Shown in pieces: positions 1-10,800 of a stretch of DNA of 29,451 nt. The stretch spans positions 1-29,451 of the IMG/VR virus record IMGVR_UViG_3300021378_000107, one strand, 5' to 3'. Each line of letters opens with the position of its first letter. The first letter of the stretch is position 1. The notes under the pieces were generated by a model. That model was not told the origin of the DNA. It ran no database searches and saw only the letters and a list, made by a program, of their open reading frames with translations. The position numbers and the translations under genes are program-made. Source of the stretch: a virus.

Positions 1-1
1 A

Positions 2-1024
2 CTTACACTAGAAGCAGGATGTATAAAACTAAACAGCGGATCAGCTCCAGATGTCCCTAAAGCACAAGAAATTCCAAAACGTAGGTTACCTGACACTGCA
101 TTTAGTCCTCAACAAGGATGGATACCAGAACCAGCCGCAATTGAAACTATAGTGACACGTGCTCCGACACACGAACCTTATGCTGAGCGTGGCACAGGTG
201 TAAACGCAACCACTAATTTGGCCAGCACAAGTGAAACGGTACCATTGGATAAAAAAACACAAGACGCAGTTGATAACACAGAAAAAACAGAAATTAAAAA
301 GATTGAAAAAGGCGACTACGAAGCACAAGAGTCAGCAAAAAGTAATGTTGGAAAGATTGCTCCAGAAAAAGTTACCGGTATGTTGGCACAAGCAAGTAAA
401 GAAGTGCCACAAGGATTCAATGAAATATCAAACACAGTTGGTGTTGGAAAATTTGGCTTCAGTGCTCCAGAGCTTGAAACTGCAGGATTCTTAAAACCAG
501 GTACTAGTGACTTCTTCCTCAAAGATGCTACTTCAGACCTAAACACTGTGTTAAGCAGTTCGAGTGTGTGGAGCGGAAATCAAGGCATAAACGGAGTAAG
601 CGACTTTTTAAACAATGAAGCAATACAAGACCTGACCAAAACAGATTTGTTTACCAAAGGACTTAACAGTTTACAAAATGCAGGAATAGTTACAGGTTTA
701 GAAAATGAAGCTGACCTAGCGGGACTAGTGAGCGGTGCGAGTAAATTTGGAGTAGACGCAGTCAAGAAATGGACACAAGGCAGTGCAATACTAGGCAAAA
801 CTTTTAACGGTGCCAATAGCGGAAATATCACTGCAGGACAAATGAATGAATTAGTTAAGGGCGGGCAGTATGCAGTCAATCTTACCACACAAAAAATCAG
901 CAGTGAAATACAAGGTTTTACAACTGGTACACTTGGCACAACTGGCACTGTGATAAGAAAAGAAATAGATACAGCAGTACAGTCAGTTATTGCTAGTCAA
1001 AAAGTCACTGGAATAGAAACATAA
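2..1024 (+). CDS. Probable baseplate hub/tail structural protein, C-terminal part (5' partial)
   Basis: The reading frame is open from the left edge, so the gene starts outside the window; the GTG at 152 lies inside it and need not be a start. The visible 340 residues begin with LTLEAGCIKLNSG and continue through a proline-rich linker with the motif RAPTHEPY (about residues 52-59). After that comes a low-complexity Lys/Glu segment, then a region with KFGFSAPELETAGFLKPGT. From memory, both motifs occur in baseplate-hub or virion proteins of marine T4-like phages. That recollection and the position just before gp25 and gp6 are the only grounds for the call. There is no membrane segment or catalytic motif in the visible part. 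The stop TAA (1022-1024) lies 7 nt before the next ATG. It could instead be another tail or peptidoglycan-binding protein. Confidence 0.5.
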   Translation, partial: LTLEAGCIKLNSGSAPDVPKAQEIPKRRLPDTAFSPQQGWIPEPAAIETIVTRAPTHEPYAERGTGVNATTNLASTSETVPLDKKTQDAVDNTEKTEIKKIEKGDYEAQESAKSNVGKIAPEKVTGMLAQASKEVPQGFNEISNTVGVGKFGFSAPELETAGFLKPGTSDFFLKDATSDLNTVLSSSSVWSGNQGINGVSDFLNNEAIQDLTKTDLFTKGLNSLQNAGIVTGLENEADLAGLVSGASKFGVDAVKKWTQGSAILGKTFNGANSGNITAGQMNELVKGGQYAVNLTTQKISSEIQGFTTGTLGTTGTVIRKEIDTAVQSVIASQKVTGIET

Positions 1025-1031
1025 ATACGGT

Positions 1032-1412
1032 ATGACAACAGTAATCGGATATAGCACAGTAGGTAGATATAAAAATTATACCCTTACTGATTTTGAACTC
1101 ATTAAGGTAGACTTATTGAATGCACTAAACATCAGACAAGGCGAAATGCCTGGCAGACCTGATGTTGGAACTAGTATGTGGAGTCTTATATTTGAACCAC
1201 AAAGTGCCCAAACATCAAAAGCAATTATCAATGAATTACAGCGTGTAGTTGCTCAAGATCCAAGAATAGAAATATCAGACATTAATGTATTTGCACAGGA
1301 AAATGGATTTTTATGTGAACTTGAAGTGCAAACTATTGCCGGACAAGATGCAAATAGTTTAACTGTGTTCTTTGACAATCAAACACAACGAGCCGCGTTC
1401 TCAGACGTCTAG
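1032..1412 (+). CDS. 25: Baseplate wedge protein gp25 (gp25/GpW lysozyme-like family)
   Basis: This 126-residue protein matches the T4 gp25 family in length and pattern. The signature RQGEMPGRPDVGT at about residues 36-48 is followed by SLIFEP at about 51-56, which corresponds to the family's EPR-type core motif. In T4-like phages gp25 joins the gp6/gp7 core bundle of each baseplate wedge and links wedge to hub; despite an old lysozyme-like label it is structural. ATG 1032 follows the upstream stop by 7 nt. No strong Shine-Dalgarno is visible, so translation is probably coupled. gp6 follows after a 51-nt gap that holds an 18-bp palindrome and a late-promoter-like octamer. Confidence 0.93.
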   Translation: MTTVIGYSTVGRYKNYTLTDFELIKVDLLNALNIRQGEMPGRPDVGTSMWSLIFEPQSAQTSKAIINELQRVVAQDPRIEISDINVFAQENGFLCELEVQTIAGQDANSLTVFFDNQTQRAAFSDV

Positions 1413-1413
1413 T

Positions 1414-1431
1414 ATAAACTACGTAGTTTAT
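1414..1431. promoter_or_regulatory. 18-bp perfect palindrome between gp25 and gp6 genes
   Basis: ATAAACTAC (1414-1422) is directly followed by its exact reverse complement GTAGTTTAT (1423-1431), two bases after the gp25 stop codon. Four T residues span 1431-1434. As RNA this could form a 7-bp AU-rich stem with an ACGT loop, a weak terminator or processing site. As DNA it could be a dimeric protein-binding site. The function is not shown. Confidence 0.5.
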
Positions 1432-1437
1432 TTTAAT

Positions 1438-1445
1438 GATAAATA
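1438..1445 (+). promoter_or_regulatory. T4-type late promoter candidate upstream of gp6 gene
   Basis: GATAAATA, continued by CT, matches the T4 late octamer TATAAATA at 7 of 8 bases. By T4 spacing (octamer at about -13 to -6) transcription would start near 1451. That leaves a leader of about 13 nt carrying the Shine-Dalgarno AAGGA at 1452-1456 before ATG 1464. Confidence 0.5.
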
Positions 1446-1463
1446 CTAGGTAAGGAAATACAT

Positions 1464-4400
1464 ATGGCTAAAACTACAAGACAAACTAGTATATTTGGCG
1501 TTGAGGATTGGAAGAGAATTTACCAAACTTACCGTGAAGCAGACTTTCAAAGTTATGATTTTGAAACACTGCGTAAAAGTTTTATAGATTATATACGTCT
1601 ATACTACCCAGAAAGTTTTAATGACTATATTGAGTCAAGTGAATTTATAGCACTGCTTGATGTTATGGCATTTATGGGACAAGCAGGTAGTTTTAGAAAT
1701 GATCTAAACACTAGAGAGAACTTCATTGACACTGCTGAAAGACGTGACAGTGTCAATAGATTAGCAGAACTAGTAAGTTACACACCAAAGCGTAATACTG
1801 CGGCATCGGGCTTTTTAAAAGTACAAAGTATAAGCACCACAGAAGGCGTCATTGACTTTACTGGTGTAAATCTTTCAAACGTAACAGTAAACTGGAATGA
1901 CACTACAAACGCAAACTGGCTAGAACAGTTTACAGTGATAGTAAATGCGGCTTTAGATAATAGTCAACGTTTTGGTCGTCCTGGAAACAGTCAGACAATA
2001 TTAGGCGTACAGACCGATGAATATGCACTTAACCTGATACAAGGGTTTTTACCAGTCATACCATTTACCAGTACAGTAAACGGAACATCAATGGGATTTG
2101 AGGCAGTATGTGCTACAACACAAGATGAAACATTTGTGTACGAGCCATCACCAGCTCCAAATGGTGCTTTTAATATTTTATATAGAAATGATAAACAAGG
2201 ATATGCTAGTGCAAACACTGGCTATTTCTTCTTGTTCAAGCAAGGAAGTCTACAAGACTTAGATTTTAACTTGGGCGAGCGTATAAGCAACAGAGTTGTA
2301 AACGTAAACATAGAAGGTATTAACAATGAGGACACATGGTTGTACCAACTTGATTCTCAAGGAAATATTACCAATGAATGGGACTATGTCGAAAACATTT
2401 ACTCAGGCGCAGTTGAAGAACTAACTCCAGAACAACGTCGGTACTTTACAATAAGTTCTCGAACAAATGATCAAATCAATTTAAACTTTGGAGATGGTGT
2501 GTTCAGTAGCATACCAGTTGGCAGTTTTAGAACTTATGTCCGTGCCAGTAACGGATTAAGTTATATTATCAATCAAGATGAGATGCAAAACGTAACCATC
2601 TCAATTGGCTATGTAAGTCGTACAGGTAGGAATGAAACACTTACTTTTACATGTGCATTAACTCAACCAGTGAGCAATGCCGCCAACAGAGAAAATATTA
2701 ACGATATAAAACAACGTGCTCCTGCAAGATATTACACACAAAACAGAATGGTTAACGGAGAAGACTACAACAATTTTCCATATACACTTTATTCAACTAT
2801 AATCAAGTCCAAGGCTGTTAATCGTAGCTCAATTGGTACTAGTAGATATTTGGATCTTGTAGATATCACTGGAAAATATTCAAGCACAAATGTTTTTGCT
2901 AGTGATGGATTAATATACGAAAACACCGCAGTACCTAGTTTTACTTTCACATTTGTTGACCAAAATGATATTACAGATGTAATTGTAAATCAAGTCGAGC
3001 CGGTATTAGCAAGTCGTGGTATGCAAGAGTTTTATTATGAAAACTTTACTCGACCAGACCTAGCAGTATTGAATTTAGACTGGAGTCAAAGCACAACCAG
3101 CAACAACGAAACCACAGGATTTTTTAGATTTGTCGCTAGCGGAGCGCCTGCACCGGTAGGACCGCAAGCAAGTGATAACAAAAAGTATATTGCACAAGGT
3201 GGATTAGTTAAATTTACACCTCCTGCAGGACAATATTTTACTGCTACGAATAGGTTAGCAGTTGGATCGCCAACGTTGCCTGGAGATAAAACAGTGTTAT
3301 GGGCAACTGTAACTGCATTAGAACTTGACGGGACAAATCAAGGAGTCGGCAATAATGCAGATGGCACCGGACCTGTCACGCTAAACAATTTTATTCCTAC
3401 TAACGCAGTACCAACTGAAGTTATTCCAAACTTTATTACAGATTTGCCAACTGCAATTGAAACCACAATGCGTGAAAACATTGAGTTATATAGAAATTTT
3501 GGGTTAGGATATGATAATCTAACAAGTACTTGGTATGTGATTACTAGCACTAATATCAACAACGCAATAACATTTAGTTTAACATATGCACAGAATACAT
3601 CAGGCACAGGACTGGATAATTCCTGGCTGGTTGATTTTACAACTGATGGAGTTACATATACAGTTAGCTCAAGAAGCCTACAACGCTTTTGGGCCAGTGT
3701 GTTAGAAACAAGATTCTTCTATGATGGCACACAGAAAGTATATGATCCAAAAACCGGAACAGTTATAAATGACTTTATAAATGTGCTTAAAACAAACAAC
3801 AAACCAGATTCAAGTACAACATTGAACAGTGATGAAGTATTAGACATTATTGATCAACCTGTTGAAACTGATGGCTTTGTCGATGACTTTAGAGTGAGAA
3901 TAAGTTACAAAGATTCAGACAATGATGGAATACCAGACAATCCAGACTACTTTACAGATCTTGTTGCTCCGACAGTGAATCCTAATAACAAAAGAATCTA
4001 CTTGCAACAAACAGTTGACTTTGACAATTTAGAAAGATATTTGCCTCTCGCCTCTGGTGTAGTAATAGGAACGATTGCAACCAAAGATGCAATTGAACTT
4101 GTAAAAAGCGAGTATGCTGATAAACAAGTATTTTATGCATACACCGATAAAAAGTTTTATCAGCTCACAGTTGATTATGAAGGTTTACGAACAATTACAG
4201 AGGTAACGGGTTATGATACCTATGTTGGCAGACAAGGATTATATTTTCAATATCGTCATAACGCTCCATTAAGCAGACGTATTGATCCTGGAACAACAAA
4301 TATTATTGACCTATATCTTGTAACACAATCTTATTATATTGCTTATCAAAATTACATACGTGATAGTACAGGCACTGTTACAGAACCAGCAAAGCCTACA

Positions 4401-4871
4401 ATAGATGAGTTAACAACCAGTTATAGTACACTAGATCAGTACAAGATGATAAGTGACAATATTATTTTGAATAGTATAACCTTTAAGCCACTATTTGGAA
4501 CAAAGGCGTCAGTTGAACTACAAGCAACTATCAAGTGTGTGAAAAACACTGCAAGTACTGCTAGTGTAAGTGAAATTAAAAGTCAAGTTGTAAGTGCAAT
4601 GAACACCTATTTTACAATAGAAAACTGGGATTTTGGTGATACGTTTTTCTTTAGTGAGCTTAGTGCATATCTGCATGATAGACTGGGAAGTATTATAAGT
4701 TCAGTGGTGTTAGTACCAACTGATCCTCTTAAATCGTTTGGAGATTTATATGAAATACGTAGTCAAGCAAATGAAATATTTGTAAATGCTGCCACAGTTA
4801 ATGATGTCCAAGTAATTGATGCACTAACAGGTAGCCAGTTAAGAACTGCACCAAATAGCGGAGTAGTCTAG
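1464..4871 (+). CDS. 6: Baseplate wedge protein gp6, enlarged
   Basis: The 1135-residue protein has a gp6-like N terminus: FGVEDWKRIYQTY, then DYIRLYYPESFNDYIESSEF and ELVSYTPKRN within the first 110 residues. A gp6-like C terminus (about residues 1000-1125) includes ITFKPLFGTKA and IENWDFGDTFFFSELSAYL. In T4, gp6 dimers form the continuous ring of baseplate wedges and bind gp25 and gp7. T4 gp6 is about 660 residues, so this protein carries several hundred extra residues in its middle. Within them, DSDNDGIPD at residues 817-825 resembles a thrombospondin type-3/dockerin-like calcium loop. The start is ATG 1464, with AAGGA eight bases upstream. One base separates its stop from the next ATG, which implies translational coupling. 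Confidence 0.9.
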   Translation: MAKTTRQTSIFGVEDWKRIYQTYREADFQSYDFETLRKSFIDYIRLYYPESFNDYIESSEFIALLDVMAFMGQAGSFRNDLNTRENFIDTAERRDSVNRLAELVSYTPKRNTAASGFLKVQSISTTEGVIDFTGVNLSNVTVNWNDTTNANWLEQFTVIVNAALDNSQRFGRPGNSQTILGVQTDEYALNLIQGFLPVIPFTSTVNGTSMGFEAVCATTQDETFVYEPSPAPNGAFNILYRNDKQGYASANTGYFFLFKQGSLQDLDFNLGERISNRVVNVNIEGINNEDTWLYQLDSQGNITNEWDYVENIYSGAVEELTPEQRRYFTISSRTNDQINLNFGDGVFSSIPVGSFRTYVRASNGLSYIINQDEMQNVTISIGYVSRTGRNETLTFTCALTQPVSNAANRENINDIKQRAPARYYTQNRMVNGEDYNNFPYTLYSTIIKSKAVNRSSIGTSRYLDLVDITGKYSSTNVFASDGLIYENTAVPSFTFTFVDQNDITDVIVNQVEPVLASRGMQEFYYENFTRPDLAVLNLDWSQSTTSNNETTGFFRFVASGAPAPVGPQASDNKKYIAQGGLVKFTPPAGQYFTATNRLAVGSPTLPGDKTVLWATVTALELDGTNQGVGNNADGTGPVTLNNFIPTNAVPTEVIPNFITDLPTAIETTMRENIELYRNFGLGYDNLTSTWYVITSTNINNAITFSLTYAQNTSGTGLDNSWLVDFTTDGVTYTVSSRSLQRFWASVLETRFFYDGTQKVYDPKTGTVINDFINVLKTNNKPDSSTTLNSDEVLDIIDQPVETDGFVDDFRVRISYKDSDNDGIPDNPDYFTDLVAPTVNPNNKRIYLQQTVDFDNLERYLPLASGVVIGTIATKDAIELVKSEYADKQVFYAYTDKKFYQLTVDYEGLRTITEVTGYDTYVGRQGLYFQYRHNAPLSRRIDPGTTNIIDLYLVTQSYYIAYQNYIRDSTGTVTEPAKPTIDELTTSYSTLDQYKMISDNIILNSITFKPLFGTKASVELQATIKCVKNTASTASVSEIKSQVVSAMNTYFTIENWDFGDTFFFSELSAYLHDRLGSIISSVVLVPTDPLKSFGDLYEIRSQANEIFVNAATVNDVQVIDALTGSQLRTAPNSGVV

Positions 4872-4872
4872 T

Positions 4873-7800
4873 ATGGCTAAGCGTATACGCTCAGAAGATT
4901 TCTTACCAGAAATATTTCAAACACCTGCTAACAAGCAGTTGTTACGTAGTACACTGGATCAACTTACACAAAATCCAAAACTTAAACCTACTGAAGGTTA
5001 CATTGGGCGTAAGATTGGCCCTGGCGTCACTGCATCAGACAGTTATGTGCTTGAGCCGACAACAACACGTAGCAATTATCAATTGGAACCGGGAGTTGTA
5101 CAAACAAACGACAACGGTACTGAAGTTTTAAACACTATTACCTATCCGGGTATAATTGACAGTTTACAATTACAAGGTGCAAATACTACACGGCATGACA
5201 GATTATTTGACAGTGAATATTATAGTTTTGATCCAATGGTTGATTTTGACAAATATGTCAACTTTGGACAGTATTACTGGGTACCAGCTGGTCCTGATAG
5301 TGTAAGTGTATTTGCAAATGCAATTCCTATACGTGCGGACTATGATGTAAAATATGTAAACACAGGTTATACATTTTCAGGATATGCAGGCACGTTACCT
5401 ACAATTAATCTTGCTAGGCAAGGTGAGTATAATTTTAACGTAAGCGATAGTGGGCGTAATTTTTGGATTCAAAGTCAACCTGGTACAAGCGGTGTCCTAT
5501 CACAACAACCAAACCAAAGCTCAAGAGAAGTATTAGGTGTAACAAACAACGGCGATGACTTTGGCACAGTGACATTTAACGTTCCAAGTAATACTGCACA
5601 AAATTTTTATTTTACACTTGCTGATATCGGAAGCACAGATTTACTCGAAGACACATTACAGTTCAATCAAATTAACAATGTGTTTGTTGATGTGTTTTTA
5701 GAAGAGCATGGCGGCATTGACGGCATCACTGACTTACAAGATCGTACACTTATTATTACCACTGATACTGACACTGGTTGGGAAATACTTACTCCGTTTG
5801 ATGATACATTGTTTGACCAAGACGACCCTGGTATACCTAATCCAGGCTTTGACAATAGTGTAGCGTTGGCAACTGACCCAGAGCGTTATGTGCAATGGAG
5901 AATAAGTTACAACTATGAAAATCCAACACGTCCTTTTATGGAACTTACAAAAGTACAAGACATTGCAAATCTAAGCAAAAGCATTATCAACTATGGTACA
6001 GACTATGCTGGCGTAACTTTTTACAAAAATGCTGATGGTGTATTTGAAAGACAACCTCTTATCACTGCAAACTTAGATATACTTTACTATCAAGATGCAA
6101 GTGATGAATTAAATTTTGGCATAATAAGATTAGTTGATCAAGCAAACATTTCAGATTTGAATGTTGACGAAGATATTGTTGGAAAGAAAACGTATACGTC
6201 ACCAAACGGAGTTATTTTTACTAATGGATTGAAAGTTGAATTCACAGGACAAATTGTTCCTGCAAGTTACGAAGGAAATCAATATTATGTAGAAGGTGTT
6301 GGAACTGCAATTGAATTACTTCCAGTAACTGATTTTGTAACTCCTGAAACCTATACTATAAGTGCAAGTGTTCCTTTTGACAGTTTATCCTTTGACGAAG
6401 GTGGATATGATGCAACTTCTAATGCTCCTACTGCACAAGATTATATGTTAATAAACAGAGCTAGTCTTGATCAAAATGCATGGAGTCGTGGCAACAGATG
6501 GTTTCACATAGATGTATTAAGTGCTACTGCAACATATAACAATGTTGCCTTGGACATAGATAACAATGCTAGAGCCAAACGACCAATACTTGAATTTAGA
6601 AAAAGTTTAAAATTATTCAACTATGGAACCCTAGCAACAGAGCCAGTTGATATTATTGATTTTACACAAACAAACGCTTTTCAAAATGTCAACGGAAGCA
6701 TAGGTTACAGTGTTGATGGATACACACTTATACAAGGCTCAAGAATTATATTTGCCAATGATAGTGATCCACAAGTTAAAAATAAAATCTATACTGTAAA
6801 TTTTGTAGACTTTGAAGACAGTAGTGTAAAGACAATTGATCTACAGGCTGCTAGTCTAACATCACCAGAAGTACCAACAAACACAAATGTTGTTGTGCTA
6901 AGTGGTACTACTGAACAAGGAAAAAGTTATTGGTTCAACGGAACAACATGGGTAAGTGGGCAACAAAAAACTGATACAAATCAACCACCACTTTTTGATG
7001 TATACGATGCAAACGGTTATAGTCTCAGTGATACATCAGTGTATCCTAGTACAACATTTATAGGAACAAAAATATTCAGTTACGCAGTTGGAACTGGCGC
7101 CACTGACACCATTATTGAACAACCTTTGAAATATTTTTCAATCAGTAATGTTGGAGATATTGTATTTGATAATAACTTATATACAGATACATTTACCTAC
7201 GTAAAAAATGCAACAAGTTCAACACAAAAAATTGACACAGGTATTATTCGACAGTACGATACAATATCAACTTTTGATAAGTTACTTGGATGGCAAACAC
7301 ATTTTGATACAAGTGTACAACGCCAAAGTTTTACTTTTGATTATGCAGGTATTCCGTTAGTTTTAGATGTGCCAGTTATTACAGATACTGCAAAAATACC
7401 TGTAAAAGTTTTTGTTGACGGACAGTTTGTACTTGCAAACACATATACCTATACTACCAATACAGACAACGTCACTGTAATTACTTTCAATGCAAATGTT
7501 GTAGGACAACCTGCTACTGAGCCTGCAACAGGTGCAGTGGTTGAAATTCAAGTTATAAGCAACAGTGCAAGTACAATTGGTTTTTATACTATTCCTAGTA
7601 ACTTAGAATCAAACGCTTTGAACAAGAACAGTGAAAATTTTACACTTGGAACTGTACGTACACACTATGAAAGTATTTGTCAAAACTTAGAAGAGTTTAG
7701 TGGTAAGATACACGGATCAAATAATGTACGTGATCTTGGCAATGTTGTACCATATGGCAATTTAATATTACAACAAAGTGCGCCACTAACAATGACTACT

Positions 7801-10800
7801 CCGTTTATTAACGGCAGAGAGTTTGAGTACTTCCGTGCATTAGAATTTAACAGTCAAGAATATGCAAAAACTAAAAACAAAATTTTAGATTTTGTTGCAA
7901 ATAACGATTGGTCAGGTAAAACTACTGCAACCATATTAGACACTACCTTACTATCTGTAAACGCCGGAAAGACTGCAAATGCACCATTTTATTGGACTGA
8001 TGCAATTCCAAGTGGTAACGAATTTGAAACAACAACATATACTTTTAGTCCTATATCAACATATGTGTTTGACACTCTTTACAGTTATGATTTTACAAGT
8101 GCCAATTACAACGGCATATTAGTTTATCTCACTCCAAAAAGCACTGGCATACAAACTATATTAGTTGGAGATGGTGACGAATACACAGTAGCCACCGATG
8201 GTCCTCGTATTACAATTAACAGTGAAAAGATCACGCTGGAAAATGATGATATTATTACCATTCGCGAATATACTGCAACTTATGGAAGTTATATTCCAGC
8301 CACTCCGAGTATGCTTGGACTTTACCCAGTGTATCTTCCGCAATCGTTTGTGGACAACACTTATGTGACTCCTACAACTGTTATTCAAGGTCATGATGGA
8401 AGTTTAACCGTTGCTTGGGAAACTGGCGATTACAGAAACGATGTATTACTTGAATTAGAAAAACGTATCTACAACAATATTAAAATTAGTGTTGCTGAAA
8501 AGTACGATCCACCGTTAAGATCTAGCGATGTCATACCTGGACAGTTCAGAACAACGGCGTACACGCTTACAGAAATAAACAACATATTAAACACCAGTTT
8601 CCTTGCATGGGTTGGTGCTAACCGTGTGCCATATAAAGATCAAACATATAATGCTGATGATCAGTTTACATGGAATTATAGTAACAGTCAAAACAGACTA
8701 GATGGAGATCCACTGTTAGGGTTCTGGAGAGGCATATATTTTGATCTCTATGACACTGATAGTCCACATACACGTCCATGGGAAATGGTAGGACTTAGTG
8801 TTGAGCCAAGTTGGTGGAATACTAGATATGGTCCAGCACCCTATACAAGTGGTAACACTGTATTATGGGACGATATGGCAAAAGGAATTATTGCATACCC
8901 AACAGGTAATGTTGTAGTAGAAGATTTTGTTCGTCCACAATTGCTCGAGTGTTTACCAACAGATTCACAAGGTAATCTTGTAAGTCCAATGCAAAGTATT
9001 GTTGGTAGTTACGATTCAGGCAGTTTTGTAAAAAGTTGGATAGCAGGTGATTATGCTCCAACACAGACTGCGTGGAGAAGAAGTAGTAATTATCCCTTTG
9101 CAATACAGAGATTATTAGCACTTACAGAACCAGCAAAATATTTTAGTTTGTTTGCTGACAGAGACCTATACAAATACAACACAGATTACAATCAATATTT
9201 GTACAACGATAGATTTAGAATTGAATCATCAGAACTTGTAATTTATGGCAACGGAACCAGTAAGAATAGTTACATAAATTTTGTTGTAGACTACAATAGA
9301 GTAACAGGTATAGATAGCACTGTTGTGGTTACAGACAAACTGGCTAATCTTGATGTTAGATTATGCTATAGAATGGCTAGTTTTAGTGATAAGTCATACC
9401 TAAAGATTTTTAGCGAAAAGTCATCGCCAAATAGTTTAAACAGTAGTTTGCTTTTACCAGATGAGAGTTACAATTTATTTTTATATAAAAATCCTAGTTT
9501 TGCTGAAATACAATTTAGTGCAGTAACAGTACAAAGAACAAGTGCAGGATATTCAGTATCAGGTTACTCAACAACAAAGCCATATTTTGAAATACTACAA
9601 AGTGTTCCAACTGGCAAATTTACTAGTATAGACGTAAATGGACAACAGAGCAGAATTAATAATTCTTATAGCGACAATGTTGTGCAAGTGCCTTATGGAT
9701 ATACTTTTACAAGCACTAATGCAGTTGTAGATTTCCTTAGCAGTTACGGAGCATTATTACAAAAGCAAGGATTGCAATTTGATAGCCAAGTTAATGATAC
9801 AATTGTTAACTGGACACAGATGGCAAGAGAGTTTTTATACTGGGTAGGGCAAAGCTGGACAGTCGGTAGTTTAATCAATCTCAATCCTGGTGCAGATATA
9901 CTAAAGTTACAACGTGACTTTGCAGTTGTTGAAAGTTTAAACAATGAAAACATAAACGACATTATGCTTGATCAAAACTTTGAGCCTCTGTTTGGTAAGG
10001 ACTATGCAGTAGAACGCTTGGACAACGAACTTAAACTTATAGGACTAAACAATCAAACATTTAGTTTTCTGAATGCAAGATATACGTCCTACGAACACAT
10101 TATTGTATTTGATAATGTAAGTATTTTTAATGATTTAATTTATAATCCAGTCACTGGAGCAAGGCAGAACAGACTGTTGTTAAACGGCAACACTGTTTTT
10201 GATTGGAACGGTACACTTGATGCACAAGGATTTATTCTTAACCAAGATAATATCAAAGAATGGGTAGCAAATCAGTCTTACACAAAAGGACAGATTGTGT
10301 TGTACAAAGAAGCATACTGGAGTGCAACAAGATTGTTGTCACCAAATCCAGAATTTGTGTTTGCTGATTGGATCAAGAGTGACTACGATAAGATACAAAC
10401 TGGATTATTGCCTAACATTGCAACTAAAGCAGATGCACTACGTGAAAACTATGATATCAACACTGCAAATTTAGAAAGCGATGCAACGTTACTAGGATTA
10501 GGACTAATTGGTTTCCGTCCAAGACAGTATATGCAGAACCTAAACTTAGATGACATTTCGCAAGCAGGATTGTATTCACAGTTTCTAGGTACAAAAGGCA
10601 CATTAGGTGCAGCGGAACAATTTAAATCTGCTAACCTCGGCAAAGAAGAAGCTGAATATGACATACGAGAGAACTGGGCAATACAACGTGGCATTTATGG
10701 AGCTAATGCAAATAGAAGTTACTTTGAGTTAAGATTAGACGAAAGCAAACTTCTTGGAAATCCAAGCACTGTTGCAGTTATAGACCCAGGTGAGATAACC

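Noticed and set aside
152-154. GTG as the start of the first gene
   Set aside because: The same frame stays open to base 2 with sensible protein sequence, so the gene most likely begins outside the window.
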